Assembly (NCBI RefSeq): GCF_002795805.1
Contig: NZ_CP018799.1
Span: 124,001-188,000 of the forward strand
Length of the DNA: 64,000 bases
Origin: Mariprofundus aestuarium
GTDB lineage: Bacteria > Pseudomonadota > Zetaproteobacteria > Mariprofundales > Mariprofundaceae
Reading direction: 5' to 3'
The notes beneath the pieces were generated by a model. It was not told where the DNA came from and did not search any database. It was given only the letters and a program-made list of their open reading frames with translations. This document shows, in pieces, positions 39,240 through 48,276 of this stretch (its first letter is position 1; every line of letters begins with the position of its first letter). A program made the position numbers and the translations under genes.

Positions 39240-42200
39240 ATGACCAAAGCCAACTCATTGTCCGTGCTCAAGTTGACGAAAAAAATTCGCAAGTACATGG
39301 AGAGTGGTGACATCAACAAAGCAGAACTGGCCTGTGATAATGCACTCCCCAAAAACAAAGAAGACCCTGACTTTCTATTCCAAGTTGGATACGTGTACTA
39401 TGTTCGCAAGCGTTATAGCGATGCTGCAGAGGCTCTCAGAAAAGTGCTACAAGTGCGGCCTCGGGATCCTAGTGCGCGCCTGACATTGTGGGGCGTCTAT
39501 AGAGATGCAGAGGATTTCGATCAGATGCTAACACTTGCCCATGAGTTTGCCCGTGCTCCCCTGAGTGCCGATGAGCTGCTTCTGGCTTTCAGGAGCTATC
39601 TTGCTGTCTTAGATTGGAAGCGTGCGGAAAAAATACAAGCTCAGGTCATCGAGCTTCTTCATCATGGTAAAATGACCCCCACGCTAGCTTCAGCCGTGTT
39701 CATTGAATTATGCACTATCCCAAGTCTATCGTCAGAAATAGTATATAATATCCATAGGAACTGGGGAGACAACCTGGTTGGAAGCGTGCAGCCGTTCTAC
39801 ACCTCTAACACCCCTGCACCTTCAGTCAACGAACGCTTAAAAATTGCATACGTATCAGCTGATTTTAATGCACATCCTGTTGGCATGTTTATGCATCAGC
39901 TCATTCGCCTGCACGACAAAACAAAGTTTGAGGTCTATTGCTACGCCCATATAGAAAAAGAAGATTCAATGACTAGATATTTCCGTGAACATGCTGAGCA
40001 TTTCATCGATATCACAGACCTAAACAATGGGCAATTGGCAAAGCATATTCATACTGACGGAGTCCATATTCTTATTGATCTAGGTGGGTTCACGAGCAAC
40101 TCGAGGGTGGGTGCCCTGGCTTACAAACCGGCCCCGGTACAGATCTCCTATCTTGGTTATCCAAATACAACTGGCCTGCCGACAGTTGACTATCGTATTA
40201 CAGACAGATTTGCAGAGTGTGATGAGGGAACCCGATATGTGGAAAAACTTCTCTACATGCCACAAAGCTTTCTCTGCTACAGCGCACAACTGGCTCCACC
40301 ACCAGCCAATGGTGCCCCTGTTGAACGCAATGGTTTTATTACCTTCGGTTCTCTAAATCATTTAAGAAAGTTGACACCTCAGACCATTGAGGCTTGGAGT
40401 AGAATCATGAACCGTGTTCCCGGTTCAAAGTTCGTAATGAAAGCAAGAAGTGTCGAGTCCGGAGGTGCTATCATCCAGGACAATATCTTGCGTGAGTTCT
40501 CGAGCCATGGCATTGAAGCGGAACGCATTTTGTTCCTTCCATATGTGGATAGCCACAAGGAACACATGCTACAGTACAATGAGATCGACATTGTACTTGA
40601 TACCTTCCCCTACAACGGCACGACTACGACCTGCGATTCCCTGATTATGGGCGCACCTGTTGTAACAATCGTCGGCAAAACACATGCACAGCGCGTTTCC
40701 TACTCTATTCTGAAAAACATCGGCTATGAGGAGACGATTACCGACAGTGTCGATGCCTATGTTGAAAAGGCCGTACAGTTAGCCGAGCAACCGGAAAATC
40801 TTTCCATGCTGAGGAAAGTTTTACCTGCCCTGTTCAAGCACTCCAGTCTTCATCAACCAGATCAGTTTACCCGGCAGATGGAAGACCTTTTTCTACAGGC
40901 ATGGCAGGAGAAAATGGGGGAGGCGGCCTTTACGAAAGCGGTAGCAGCCACCATGAACGAAGATATTTCCATCATGGTGCCTCGGGACCTTAACGAGATA
41001 ACAACGTATGTACTATCTGAGCAGGGTGATTGGTATGAAGATGAATTGCGCTTTTTGCGCCTGATCACCAGACCGGGTATGCGAGTGCTGGACTTAAGTC
41101 CGGAGTATGGCTGTTTCTGCTTAAGTCTGGCGAAACAGGTGGGAGAAACAGGCAAAGTACTGGCGCTGCAGAGCGACGCCAGCAAGCGTAAACTCCTGGA
41201 AGAGAGCGCCAGTCTAAATGAATTTGATTGGCTGCAAATCGAAAGTGACAACAACACGGCTGCTTTCTTGCAGGACGGCATCGATATCATTATTCATTTA
41301 TCAGGAGAAGTTGATTCTATATCTGACAAGTTGGATATTCCGGCTGACAGCTCTCCGGTTGTGATGCTCCATTGCAGAGAGAAGGGAGGCATTAACACCA
41401 CCCTTATCATGCATATGCAACAGCTGGGGTATATTCCCTATCGCCTGCTGCCAGAGTTGAACACTCTAATAGCTTTAACGGAGGATTTTTCACCTGCTTC
41501 GTGGCATCAACAGCTGTTTTTCTGCAAGCCGGAGAGAGCTGATGCGCTTGCCTCGAAAGGGTTCCTGATCCAACAGGAGCTGGAGTCAATTGAGTTGCCT
41601 GATAGCCCGTCATACTGGATCAACGCCATCGAACATCGCCCTTTTGCCGAAGAGCTGTTGCCTCACTGGATAGAGCAGGTTAAGGCGCAACAGGTTTCTA
41701 ACGAGTGGGAGTTGGTGCAAGCTGCATTAAGCGCTTACGCCATGGCAAACCACAACGACACCACTCCAGAGCAACGCTATGCATTTCTTTCAGCATCTCT
41801 GAATATACTCTTGAATACGGAAGAGCTTCTATCCAACACAGCCAGATTATCCACCGTTGCACGTATTGCAGCTGAACTCGGAAACTATGATGCCGCCAGG
41901 CAGGCATCTGAGATGGTTGTAGAAGGGATAAAAACCCTTCAGGAGTTCACGACCAATGAGCCTTTTCTGCCAATATCGAAGAGGCACGACAATGAGGCTG
42001 CGCAAAACAAGCTTGCCGAGTGGATGCTCGCCCAAGCACTCGTGCAAGCAGAGTTGTTAATAAACCCAACATCGTTCTCTTCGAATCTCGAACACCTGAT
42101 TCAGCTCAATACTGAGCTTTCCAATCTAGGGTGCCCGAACGAAGAGTTGAAATATAGAGAGAAACTTCTGGCCGCCAAGAACGCGGGTGAGTTCAAAAGC

Positions 42201-43442
42201 TTTGAGACTCTGAGAGCACCGAGATTTTCCATTATCATTCCGACTAGGGAGCGTCATGACACATTGCCATCAGCGATTGAAAGTGCTCTGAATCAACAGG
42301 GGTTCGATGATTACGAAGTCGTTGTCATGGATAACTTTAGTTCAGAAGAGACCTATAGCGTCGTTGCATCTTTCAATGACGATAGAATCAAATACTTCAG
42401 ATCCACGAAAAGATTGCCTATGCATGACAACTGGGAGCTCGCATTAGGCTACAGCCAGGGTGAGTACATATTCTTCCTCGGCGACGATGATGCCATCATG
42501 CCCGATGCCCTTGCTATTGCAGATTCGCTTATCAGAAAGCATAAATGTGATCTTCTTGCATGGCAGAAGCCGACCTATTGGTGGTCCAACTCCATTGTCC
42601 CTTACCAGAGAGGCAAGCTTTACGCCTCACTCGGTGATAAAGCCGTTCACATAAGGAACTCGAGGGAGATGCTGAAGAAGTTCTGTGCCTCCGAAATTTC
42701 TTATGACGAGTTGCCAGGCGTCTACAACTCATTTGTGCACAGGGGTATAATCGATAAGATCAAGTCGATTCATGGCCGCTACTTTATGACTCTGGTTCCG
42801 GACGTGTCCTCATCGATTCTTAATGCATATTTTTCAAACCACTACCTCCACACCAGTAGAGGCCTGTCTCTATCAGGAAACTCGGGAAACAGTGGCGGGT
42901 GCGCTTATATGTATTCGCACTTGATGGATGAATCCCATAAGGAAAAACAAGCGCAATATGCGTCCGAATATGTCTTACAGATAGAATTTACGCGTGACGG
43001 TCACAAGCGAATCATTGATTACAACAACTATGAACATGAGGAGATCACAAAATCCGAAACTTTTGCGATGGCTTTGGCAAAGGAGTTTCTGGTGAATAAA
43101 GAGATCTTTTTTCCAGATGATAATGATCTAAAGGTACAGCCCAACAACATATTGTCTTCCATGGCCATGGGGATTAATACCAACCCTCATCGCTATGAAC
43201 AAACCATCGAAGAGATGAAGGAGATGGCAAATCTGCACAATCTGCATATCGATTTTTCCAAGGTTCCGGAAAAAATCACTGACGATATCTCTCCGATACA
43301 GGGATATAATCCCAAATCAATGATGATAGCTATCAACTGCGCACAGGCAGGCATTGAAACCGCCGCACATGCAGCCAAAGCCGTACAAGGCATCTCGCCG
43401 GATTGGCGACACTGGCTTGCTCAGCAGATTAGCAAGTCGTGA
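39240..43442 (+). CDS. TPR-OGT (SPINDLY) / FkbM-like / GT2 fusion glycosyltransferase, probable flagellin glycosyltransferase
   Basis: 1400 residues. TPR-like helices occupy about 1-130. A GT41 O-GlcNAc-transferase (SPINDLY) domain at about 198-550 has VSADFNAHPVGMF (His212), NHLRKLTPQTIEAW and DTFPYNGTTTTCDSLIMG. About 605-770 resembles an FkbM-type methyltransferase (RVLDLSPEYGCFCLSLAKQ), but the SAM-binding glycines are altered and the DVEG motif is not evident, so it is probably inactive. A helical linker follows. A GT-A family 2 domain begins near 995 (SIIIPTRERHDTLPSAIESAL) with a GDDDA metal site (1081-1085). The ATG at 39240 has GGGAG upstream. It follows the flagellin cluster, and bacterial OGT-type proteins in that position often glycosylate flagellin Ser/Thr. 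The GT2 domain could extend the first sugar. Confidence 0.85.
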   Translation: MTKANSLSVLKLTKKIRKYMESGDINKAELACDNALPKNKEDPDFLFQVGYVYYVRKRYSDAAEALRKVLQVRPRDPSARLTLWGVYRDAEDFDQMLTLAHEFARAPLSADELLLAFRSYLAVLDWKRAEKIQAQVIELLHHGKMTPTLASAVFIELCTIPSLSSEIVYNIHRNWGDNLVGSVQPFYTSNTPAPSVNERLKIAYVSADFNAHPVGMFMHQLIRLHDKTKFEVYCYAHIEKEDSMTRYFREHAEHFIDITDLNNGQLAKHIHTDGVHILIDLGGFTSNSRVGALAYKPAPVQISYLGYPNTTGLPTVDYRITDRFAECDEGTRYVEKLLYMPQSFLCYSAQLAPPPANGAPVERNGFITFGSLNHLRKLTPQTIEAWSRIMNRVPGSKFVMKARSVESGGAIIQDNILREFSSHGIEAERILFLPYVDSHKEHMLQYNEIDIVLDTFPYNGTTTTCDSLIMGAPVVTIVGKTHAQRVSYSILKNIGYEETITDSVDAYVEKAVQLAEQPENLSMLRKVLPALFKHSSLHQPDQFTRQMEDLFLQAWQEKMGEAAFTKAVAATMNEDISIMVPRDLNEITTYVLSEQGDWYEDELRFLRLITRPGMRVLDLSPEYGCFCLSLAKQVGETGKVLALQSDASKRKLLEESASLNEFDWLQIESDNNTAAFLQDGIDIIIHLSGEVDSISDKLDIPADSSPVVMLHCREKGGINTTLIMHMQQLGYIPYRLLPELNTLIALTEDFSPASWHQQLFFCKPERADALASKGFLIQQELESIELPDSPSYWINAIEHRPFAEELLPHWIEQVKAQQVSNEWELVQAALSAYAMANHNDTTPEQRYAFLSASLNILLNTEELLSNTARLSTVARIAAELGNYDAARQASEMVVEGIKTLQEFTTNEPFLPISKRHDNEAAQNKLAEWMLAQALVQAELLINPTSFSSNLEHLIQLNTELSNLGCPNEELKYREKLLAAKNAGEFKSFETLRAPRFSIIIPTRERHDTLPSAIESALNQQGFDDYEVVVMDNFSSEETYSVVASFNDDRIKYFRSTKRLPMHDNWELALGYSQGEYIFFLGDDDAIMPDALAIADSLIRKHKCDLLAWQKPTYWWSNSIVPYQRGKLYASLGDKAVHIRNSREMLKKFCASEISYDELPGVYNSFVHRGIIDKIKSIHGRYFMTLVPDVSSSILNAYFSNHYLHTSRGLSLSGNSGNSGGCAYMYSHLMDESHKEKQAQYASEYVLQIEFTRDGHKRIIDYNNYEHEEITKSETFAMALAKEFLVNKEIFFPDDNDLKVQPNNILSSMAMGINTNPHRYEQTIEEMKEMANLHNLHIDFSKVPEKITDDISPIQGYNPKSMMIAINCAQAGIETAAHAAKAVQGISPDWRHWLAQQISKS

Positions 43443-43561
43443 GCAACTCTCCAGTCTAGCCTGCCCAAAGACTCAAACACCATTAGTACATGTCTGGGTA
43501 GTTGAAAGAACACCTTAGAAGCGGCATGGTGCTTGGATAAAGCCTGTTGCGGCCAACATGA

Positions 43562-44113
43562 TTAGCCCTCTTTGGCTTCGGCGTAGCGGAGGAATTGCTC
43601 GATATCATTGTGCATGAGCATCGGAGCAGCGGCCCGGATATCTTCATCCCCCCAGTTCCACCATTGAACGGTGAGGAGTCGCTCTATCGTACGGCGGTCA
43701 AAACGATACTTGATTAACTGCTGGGGGTTACCAGCCACAATCGCATAGGGGGGCACATCCTTAGCAATTACCGCTCGGGCTCCCACAACTGCGCCATCGC
43801 CAATCGTAACTCCGGAGAGAATAAGCGCCCCGGTACCGATCCAGACATCATTACCGATAGCCACATCACCCTTGCTGCGAGGGTGGCCATGCATGGGAAC
43901 ATCCGGCCATAAGCTCCCCAAAGGTGATGTGGTTACCCAGTCTGGCCGGTGCTCACCTCCCAGCAGAATCTGTACATCGGTGGCAATCGAGGTGAAGTTG
44001 CCGACTTTCAGCGTCGCGCCATCTTCGCGCGCACGCACTTTGGCAAAGCTATAGCTACCCTTGCCGTAGAGATATTGCGGATAAAGCTCGCGTAAATCCT
44101 TTATGTTGTTCAT
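43562..44113 (-). CDS. CatB-type hexapeptide-repeat O-acetyltransferase
   Basis: 183 residues with left-handed beta-helix hexapeptide repeats (VAIGNDVWIGTGALILSGVTIGDGAVVGARAVI) and the catalytic His region (LGGEHRPDWVTTSP). CatB/Vat-family enzymes acetylate sugars or antibiotics; here acetylation of a glycan sugar is likely from context. It is the last gene of the sugar operon and starts with an ATGA overlap. Its end faces the giant glycosyltransferase across about 120 bases in which I see no clear terminator. Confidence 0.88.
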   Translation of the reverse strand: MNNIKDLRELYPQYLYGKGSYSFAKVRAREDGATLKVGNFTSIATDVQILLGGEHRPDWVTTSPLGSLWPDVPMHGHPRSKGDVAIGNDVWIGTGALILSGVTIGDGAVVGARAVIAKDVPPYAIVAGNPQQLIKYRFDRRTIERLLTVQWWNWGDEDIRAAAPMLMHNDIEQFLRYAEAKEG

Positions 44114-44934
44114 CGCTCAAACTCTGAACTAGAACCGACGACAACCCGCTTTAGATAGCCATCTGGCGAACCTGTGACAGCAATTTTATGCTCGATCTGC
44201 GAGTCAATCTCAAGCCTCAGCGGTTTGCTATCGGCCCCTTTGACATCACCCTCGGCGAGTTCGGAAAGATAAGCCCGGATAGCAGACTTCGGACTATTTC
44301 CCTTGCCCCAGGGGCGCGCTGAAACCATCGATTCCGGCGCATCCTCAATGACCGTGTCGCCCACCATGCAGTAGCTGCCTTCGCTGACCAGCGGCGCATA
44401 AGCCCGAAGCTCAGCCAACACGTGATCGTGAGTATGGTTGCTATCGAGGAACAACATCACCCGCTTATAACCCTTGGCAAAGGCATGCACCCGCTCAACC
44501 ATCTCCTCAGCAATGCTGGATCCCTCGAACATGGTGATATATTTACTCAACGGGTGGGCAAGGATGTTCGCCTTGTTGTGCTCACGGATATCGATATCGA
44601 TGCCCAGCACCTGTGGCTTCTCAACCAGGTCGCACGACTCCAGCACCGCAAGCATTGAGGCCGAAAACATTAACGAACCTCCCCATGCGATACCGGTTTC
44701 GATGATGAGGTCTGGCTTGGCTTCCCAGATGATCTCCTGCATCGCCTGCACATCCTGCGGTATCTGGATCAGCGGCACTCCCATCCAGAAAAAGTTGTAT
44801 ACGTAGTCGGCCTTTCCTATGCCGATCTCATCAAAGAAATTGCGTGAAGCGTGTTGCAGCCCATCGCGTTCGGGGTAATTGGCAACACGCTCCCTCATCT
44901 CCTGCTTATACTGCTCCAATGGCGTTAAACTCAT
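44110..44934 (-). CDS. CmcI-family sugar O-methyltransferase or related enzyme
   Basis: 274 residues. It resembles the CmcI family, once called cephalosporin hydroxylases, with a SAM-type fold: ETGIAWGGSLMFSASML, VLGIDIDIREHN, LFLDSNHTHDHVLAELRAYAPLVSEGSY. Members in glycan clusters are usually O-methyltransferases of deoxy sugars. I chose the ATG at 44934, which has AGAGG upstream; an in-frame start 12 codons earlier has none. Twenty bases separate it from the FkbM gene upstream. Confidence 0.82.
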   Translation of the reverse strand: MSLTPLEQYKQEMRERVANYPERDGLQHASRNFFDEIGIGKADYVYNFFWMGVPLIQIPQDVQAMQEIIWEAKPDLIIETGIAWGGSLMFSASMLAVLESCDLVEKPQVLGIDIDIREHNKANILAHPLSKYITMFEGSSIAEEMVERVHAFAKGYKRVMLFLDSNHTHDHVLAELRAYAPLVSEGSYCMVGDTVIEDAPESMVSARPWGKGNSPKSAIRAYLSELAEGDVKGADSKPLRLEIDSQIEHKIAVTGSPDGYLKRVVVGSSSEFER

Positions 44935-44954
44935 TTGCCTCTCCCGTAATGTGG

Positions 44955-46067
44955 TTACTTGGTATAACAATAGAGCACGAAATCGCCGAACAGTGGCGCG
45001 TGCTGGCGCAATTGGAAACGGTACTCCGGCACCATCGCATGCACCATTTCAGCAATCTCGAAAAGATCGCTCGGATAGTGGTAGGCGCAGAGCGCCATTT
45101 TCGGCTTGCAGCGCCTGATTGTCTGCTCCGCTCCTTTCAGTAGATCAACCTCCCAGCCTTCGACATCAGCCTTGATAAAGCTAACCGGTCGCCCATCAAG
45201 GTAAGCATCGAGTGAATAGACAGGCACGCTCTGCTGCTCGCCGCGCTCCACTTCAGCGGTAAGGCCATGTCGAAGCGGCGCATCGGCGGTAAATGTGCAG
45301 GCCATTGAGCCGTTTTCGGCAGCCAGCCCCGCCCGCTCGAGCGATACACTGGCAGGATCAAAGGCCCACTCATCGGCAAGGCGCTGCATCCGTTTCGTCA
45401 TAGCCCGATACTGCCGATCACCCGGCTCAAAAGCATAGATGTGCCGGAATGTTCCAAGATTCTCCCAGATAAATCGCTCCACGCTGTCGCCAGCAAACGC
45501 GCCAGCATCGACGAAAATTTCGTCGAAATTACCGCTGAATTCGGGCAGGCCGAAATACATATCCTTCTCCATCACCCGCAGGCAGCTCTCAATGGAACCG
45601 GTGAGCATTGAGATCAGTAGGGCGTTGAATGTCTCTAGCGAGCGCGCATCCCAGCCCAAGAAACGACTCCGCACCGCACACAAGCGCTCGTAGTTGCGGA
45701 TCACGAAATAGCCGTCGAAAGAGATATGGCAGGCATCGGGATTTTGCATGTCGATCAATGTTTCGACATCGCGAATCACATGGCGGGCCGCGATAAATAT
45801 CGCCTGCTGCTCTTGCAGCGAACAGTCATCAGGCAGCCGAACTGGTATCCCGTGAATGTGTGTGCCGGCCTTGGCCGGATCGCGATCGATAAAGCAGGTG
45901 ACATTGGCACCGGCCTCGATCAGAAAACGGGCTGCCCACTCCCCGAGAAAACCAGCCCCGTAGATCGCAACACCGGAGACAAAATGCGACTCCATCACTG
46001 CTGAGCGCGCCCGGAGCGCTTTAACCAGCGCCTCGACCTGCGCATCACTGTAGTTCGTTTCGCTCAT
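44955..46067 (-). CDS. FkbM-family methyltransferase with N-terminal Rossmann-like module
   Basis: 370 residues. The first 110 hold a GAG-type nucleotide-binding module (VAIYGAGFLGEWAARFLIEAGANVTCFIDRDPAKAG). The FkbM methyltransferase domain follows: VDAGAFAGDSVERF, IYAFEPGDRQY and FIKADVEGWEVDLLKGA, so both key motifs are intact. FkbM enzymes O-methylate sugars. AGGGGA lies before the ATG. One of two FkbM genes in the operon. Confidence 0.87.
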   Translation of the reverse strand: MSETNYSDAQVEALVKALRARSAVMESHFVSGVAIYGAGFLGEWAARFLIEAGANVTCFIDRDPAKAGTHIHGIPVRLPDDCSLQEQQAIFIAARHVIRDVETLIDMQNPDACHISFDGYFVIRNYERLCAVRSRFLGWDARSLETFNALLISMLTGSIESCLRVMEKDMYFGLPEFSGNFDEIFVDAGAFAGDSVERFIWENLGTFRHIYAFEPGDRQYRAMTKRMQRLADEWAFDPASVSLERAGLAAENGSMACTFTADAPLRHGLTAEVERGEQQSVPVYSLDAYLDGRPVSFIKADVEGWEVDLLKGAEQTIRRCKPKMALCAYHYPSDLFEIAEMVHAMVPEYRFQLRQHAPLFGDFVLYCYTK

Positions 46068-46077
46068 CCCAATCCCC

Positions 46078-47244
46078 TTATTTCAATACCATGATCGACG
46101 TCTCCGGCCAACCCTGCCTCAGGGCCGCTTCCGTAATAGCCTCGCGGTGCAGGAAGGAGCTGACCACTAGCCGACCTTCAGGCTCTGCCGCTTCCGGCGC
46201 AAGGATCGGAATCCCCTGCCAGAGGCTGCGCTGCTTGCTGGGGCTCGCATCGCACAAACGGATACGCTGGCGATCCATCAAAGGTAACAGACTGTACATC
46301 ACCGACGAGCAACCCCAAAACGTAATCGCTCCACCATCGCTGGCAAAGGCTTCGACATCGGCTGTCAGTGCAGTCATCTGCCGCCTTGCATCCAATGCAT
46401 AATCGGCAACCGTATCGGCTTGCGGCTGCAATCCTGCCGATACAGCTGAAGTCCGGCCTTTACGGGCGACAACAATCAACGACGGATAATCGAACTCAGG
46501 CGTGGAGAGCTCGCTCTGAACCACCTGCGATACGCCGAAGCCGAAACGGGCAAGTGCAGCCTGAAATGCCTGAGGGGTAAAGTGATAGACATGCTCGCGA
46601 ATCGCCAGCCAGAAAGCTGTACCCATCGGATATGCGGCATACCGCGTCGCATCGGGCACCTCGATCATCAGCGCTCCATCGTCATTCAGCACCCGCGCTG
46701 CCTCACCCAGCAGGCGATCGATATCGCGGATGTGTTCGACCACATGAAAGTAGCTTAAGCAACTGCGGCTACCATCGGTAAACGGCAGCGATACAGCACT
46801 ACCCTCGTAGAATGCCGCGCCTCCATGCTCCGAATCATGCAGCGCCATACTTGTCACATCGACATCCACGCCCGTGCAGTCTCCCTGCCAGCCGTGCTGC
46901 TTCATCCAGATCATAAAGCCGCCGCGACCGCAGCCGACATCGGCAATCGCCGCGTCCTTCAGCCCCTCCCGCTCCAGCACCGACCGGTAGTGACGATACT
47001 TTGCAATATTGCTCTCCGAATGAATGTCGAAATGCTGGTTCTCGCTATAAAGGCACTCCTCGCGATAGAATCGTGCCAACTGCGTATCGTTGATATTGGC
47101 AATATGCAGCAGGCCGCAGTGCGGGCAGGCGGCAAACTCGGCGGTGTAGTTGAACACAGAATTGTCGAGACCGCTGAACGGCCACTTCAACAGCAGTTCC
47201 GCTTCTTTACCGCATGCGGGACAACTTATGCGTGACTGCGTCAT
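46078..47244 (-). CDS. Class I SAM methyltransferase with N-terminal zinc ribbon and C-terminal Rossmann-like module
   Basis: 388 residues. CPACGKE and CPHCGLLH form a zinc-binding N-terminus. The SAM site is IADVGCGRGGFMIWMKQHGW, with LSYFHVVEHIRD following. The C-terminal 110 residues (ITFWGCSSVMYSLLPLM, then RLCDASPSKQRSLWQGIPIL) resemble the C-terminal domain of NDP-hexose C-methyltransferases. It is probably a sugar C- or O-methyltransferase. The ATG at 47244 overlaps the radical SAM stop by one base; a GTG one codon earlier is less likely. Confidence 0.83.
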   Translation of the reverse strand: MTQSRISCPACGKEAELLLKWPFSGLDNSVFNYTAEFAACPHCGLLHIANINDTQLARFYREECLYSENQHFDIHSESNIAKYRHYRSVLEREGLKDAAIADVGCGRGGFMIWMKQHGWQGDCTGVDVDVTSMALHDSEHGGAAFYEGSAVSLPFTDGSRSCLSYFHVVEHIRDIDRLLGEAARVLNDDGALMIEVPDATRYAAYPMGTAFWLAIREHVYHFTPQAFQAALARFGFGVSQVVQSELSTPEFDYPSLIVVARKGRTSAVSAGLQPQADTVADYALDARRQMTALTADVEAFASDGGAITFWGCSSVMYSLLPLMDRQRIRLCDASPSKQRSLWQGIPILAPEAAEPEGRLVVSSFLHREAITEAALRQGWPETSIMVLK

Positions 47245-48272
47245 CACTTTCCGCCCCGCTCAGCTTCGATGCGCTCCAGCAGCATCTCGGCGTAAGGATC
47301 AATATCGTCTACCTGTGCATATTTGATATGGCCGCATCCGCTGCAGATTGAATTCTCCATGCGTTTGCGCTGCAGATGCTGTTTTCTCAGCTCGTAAAAG
47401 GCTTCTGAATTCCATATCTCCTTCAACGACTCTGTGCCCAGGTCGCCGATTACCAGCCCCTGACTCCAGTCAGGGCAGCAGGCGCTCACCGTGCCGTCGG
47501 AATTGATCACCGCTGAATAGAAGATGTAGCTGCAGACATCCTTCACTTTCAACTGCTGACTGTACTGGCCGACTTCTTCGTTGAATTCGACACCGGCATG
47601 CTCCTCGACGTCGAAGTTTGGCCAGATCGGCGACAGGTCTTCGATAAAGATCCTGTCGCAATGATCACCGAAGGTATCGAAGAAGGTTTGCTTCTGATCC
47701 TCTTCGATACAGGAAGATGGAATCTTCACCGTCACCTCGCAATCGCCGCGGTGAGCATAAAGCCAACGCACCATTGCCACCAAGTGATCGAAATCGAAAT
47801 CGACCAGCGCCGTCTTCTTGTACTGCTCGGCACTCATCCCCTCCAGTGAGATATTGATGCGATCCAGCCCTGCCGCCACCAGTTCACTCAGCAAGGTTTC
47901 GGAAAAGAGCGAGGCATTGGTCGCCAGATCTATGTAGTTCACCCGTCCGCTCGCCTTGGCCAGTGCGATCATCTCCGGCAGTTGCTTGTTCAGCAGTGGT
48001 TCGCCGATCTTGTTCATGCGCATCACGCGCAGTGGTTGCTCGAACTGGCCCAGATCATCGAGTAGTTTTCTGAATAGCTGCATATCCAGCACACCACGGC
48101 GATAGCCAGCACCGTTGATAATATCCTTATGGCCGGTCGGACAGAAACGGCACTGGAAGTTGCAGGCGCTTGAGGGGTCGACATAGAGCAGATACGGCGT
48201 AGCAAGCGGTATCACCGATTGAAGATCGGTTCGATTCTGCAAGTTCAGTTTGGACTCTACTTTTGCCTTCAT
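47244..48272 (-). CDS. Radical SAM/SPASM protein, glycan cluster (copy 1)
   Basis: 342 residues. The radical SAM site is CNFQCRFC (CxxxCxxC). A C-terminal SPASM-type cysteine set (VKDVCSYIFYSAVINSDGTVSACC and CSGCG) suggests extra Fe-S clusters. The start MKAKVESKLNLQNRTDLQSV aligns with the second copy (50708-51784), and AAGGAA lies upstream, so I chose 48272; a longer frame begins at 48311. The reaction is unknown. Related radical SAM enzymes in sugar clusters catalyse epimerisation, dehydration or oxidation of sugars, or modify peptides. Confidence 0.85.
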   Translation of the reverse strand: MKAKVESKLNLQNRTDLQSVIPLATPYLLYVDPSSACNFQCRFCPTGHKDIINGAGYRRGVLDMQLFRKLLDDLGQFEQPLRVMRMNKIGEPLLNKQLPEMIALAKASGRVNYIDLATNASLFSETLLSELVAAGLDRINISLEGMSAEQYKKTALVDFDFDHLVAMVRWLYAHRGDCEVTVKIPSSCIEEDQKQTFFDTFGDHCDRIFIEDLSPIWPNFDVEEHAGVEFNEEVGQYSQQLKVKDVCSYIFYSAVINSDGTVSACCPDWSQGLVIGDLGTESLKEIWNSEAFYELRKQHLQRKRMENSICSGCGHIKYAQVDDIDPYAEMLLERIEAERGGK

Positions 48273-48276
48273 CCCA

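Noticed and set aside
40862-41290. 142-codon minus-strand frame opposite the giant glycosyltransferase
   Set aside because: Antisense shadow; Ser- and Leu-rich composition typical of such frames.
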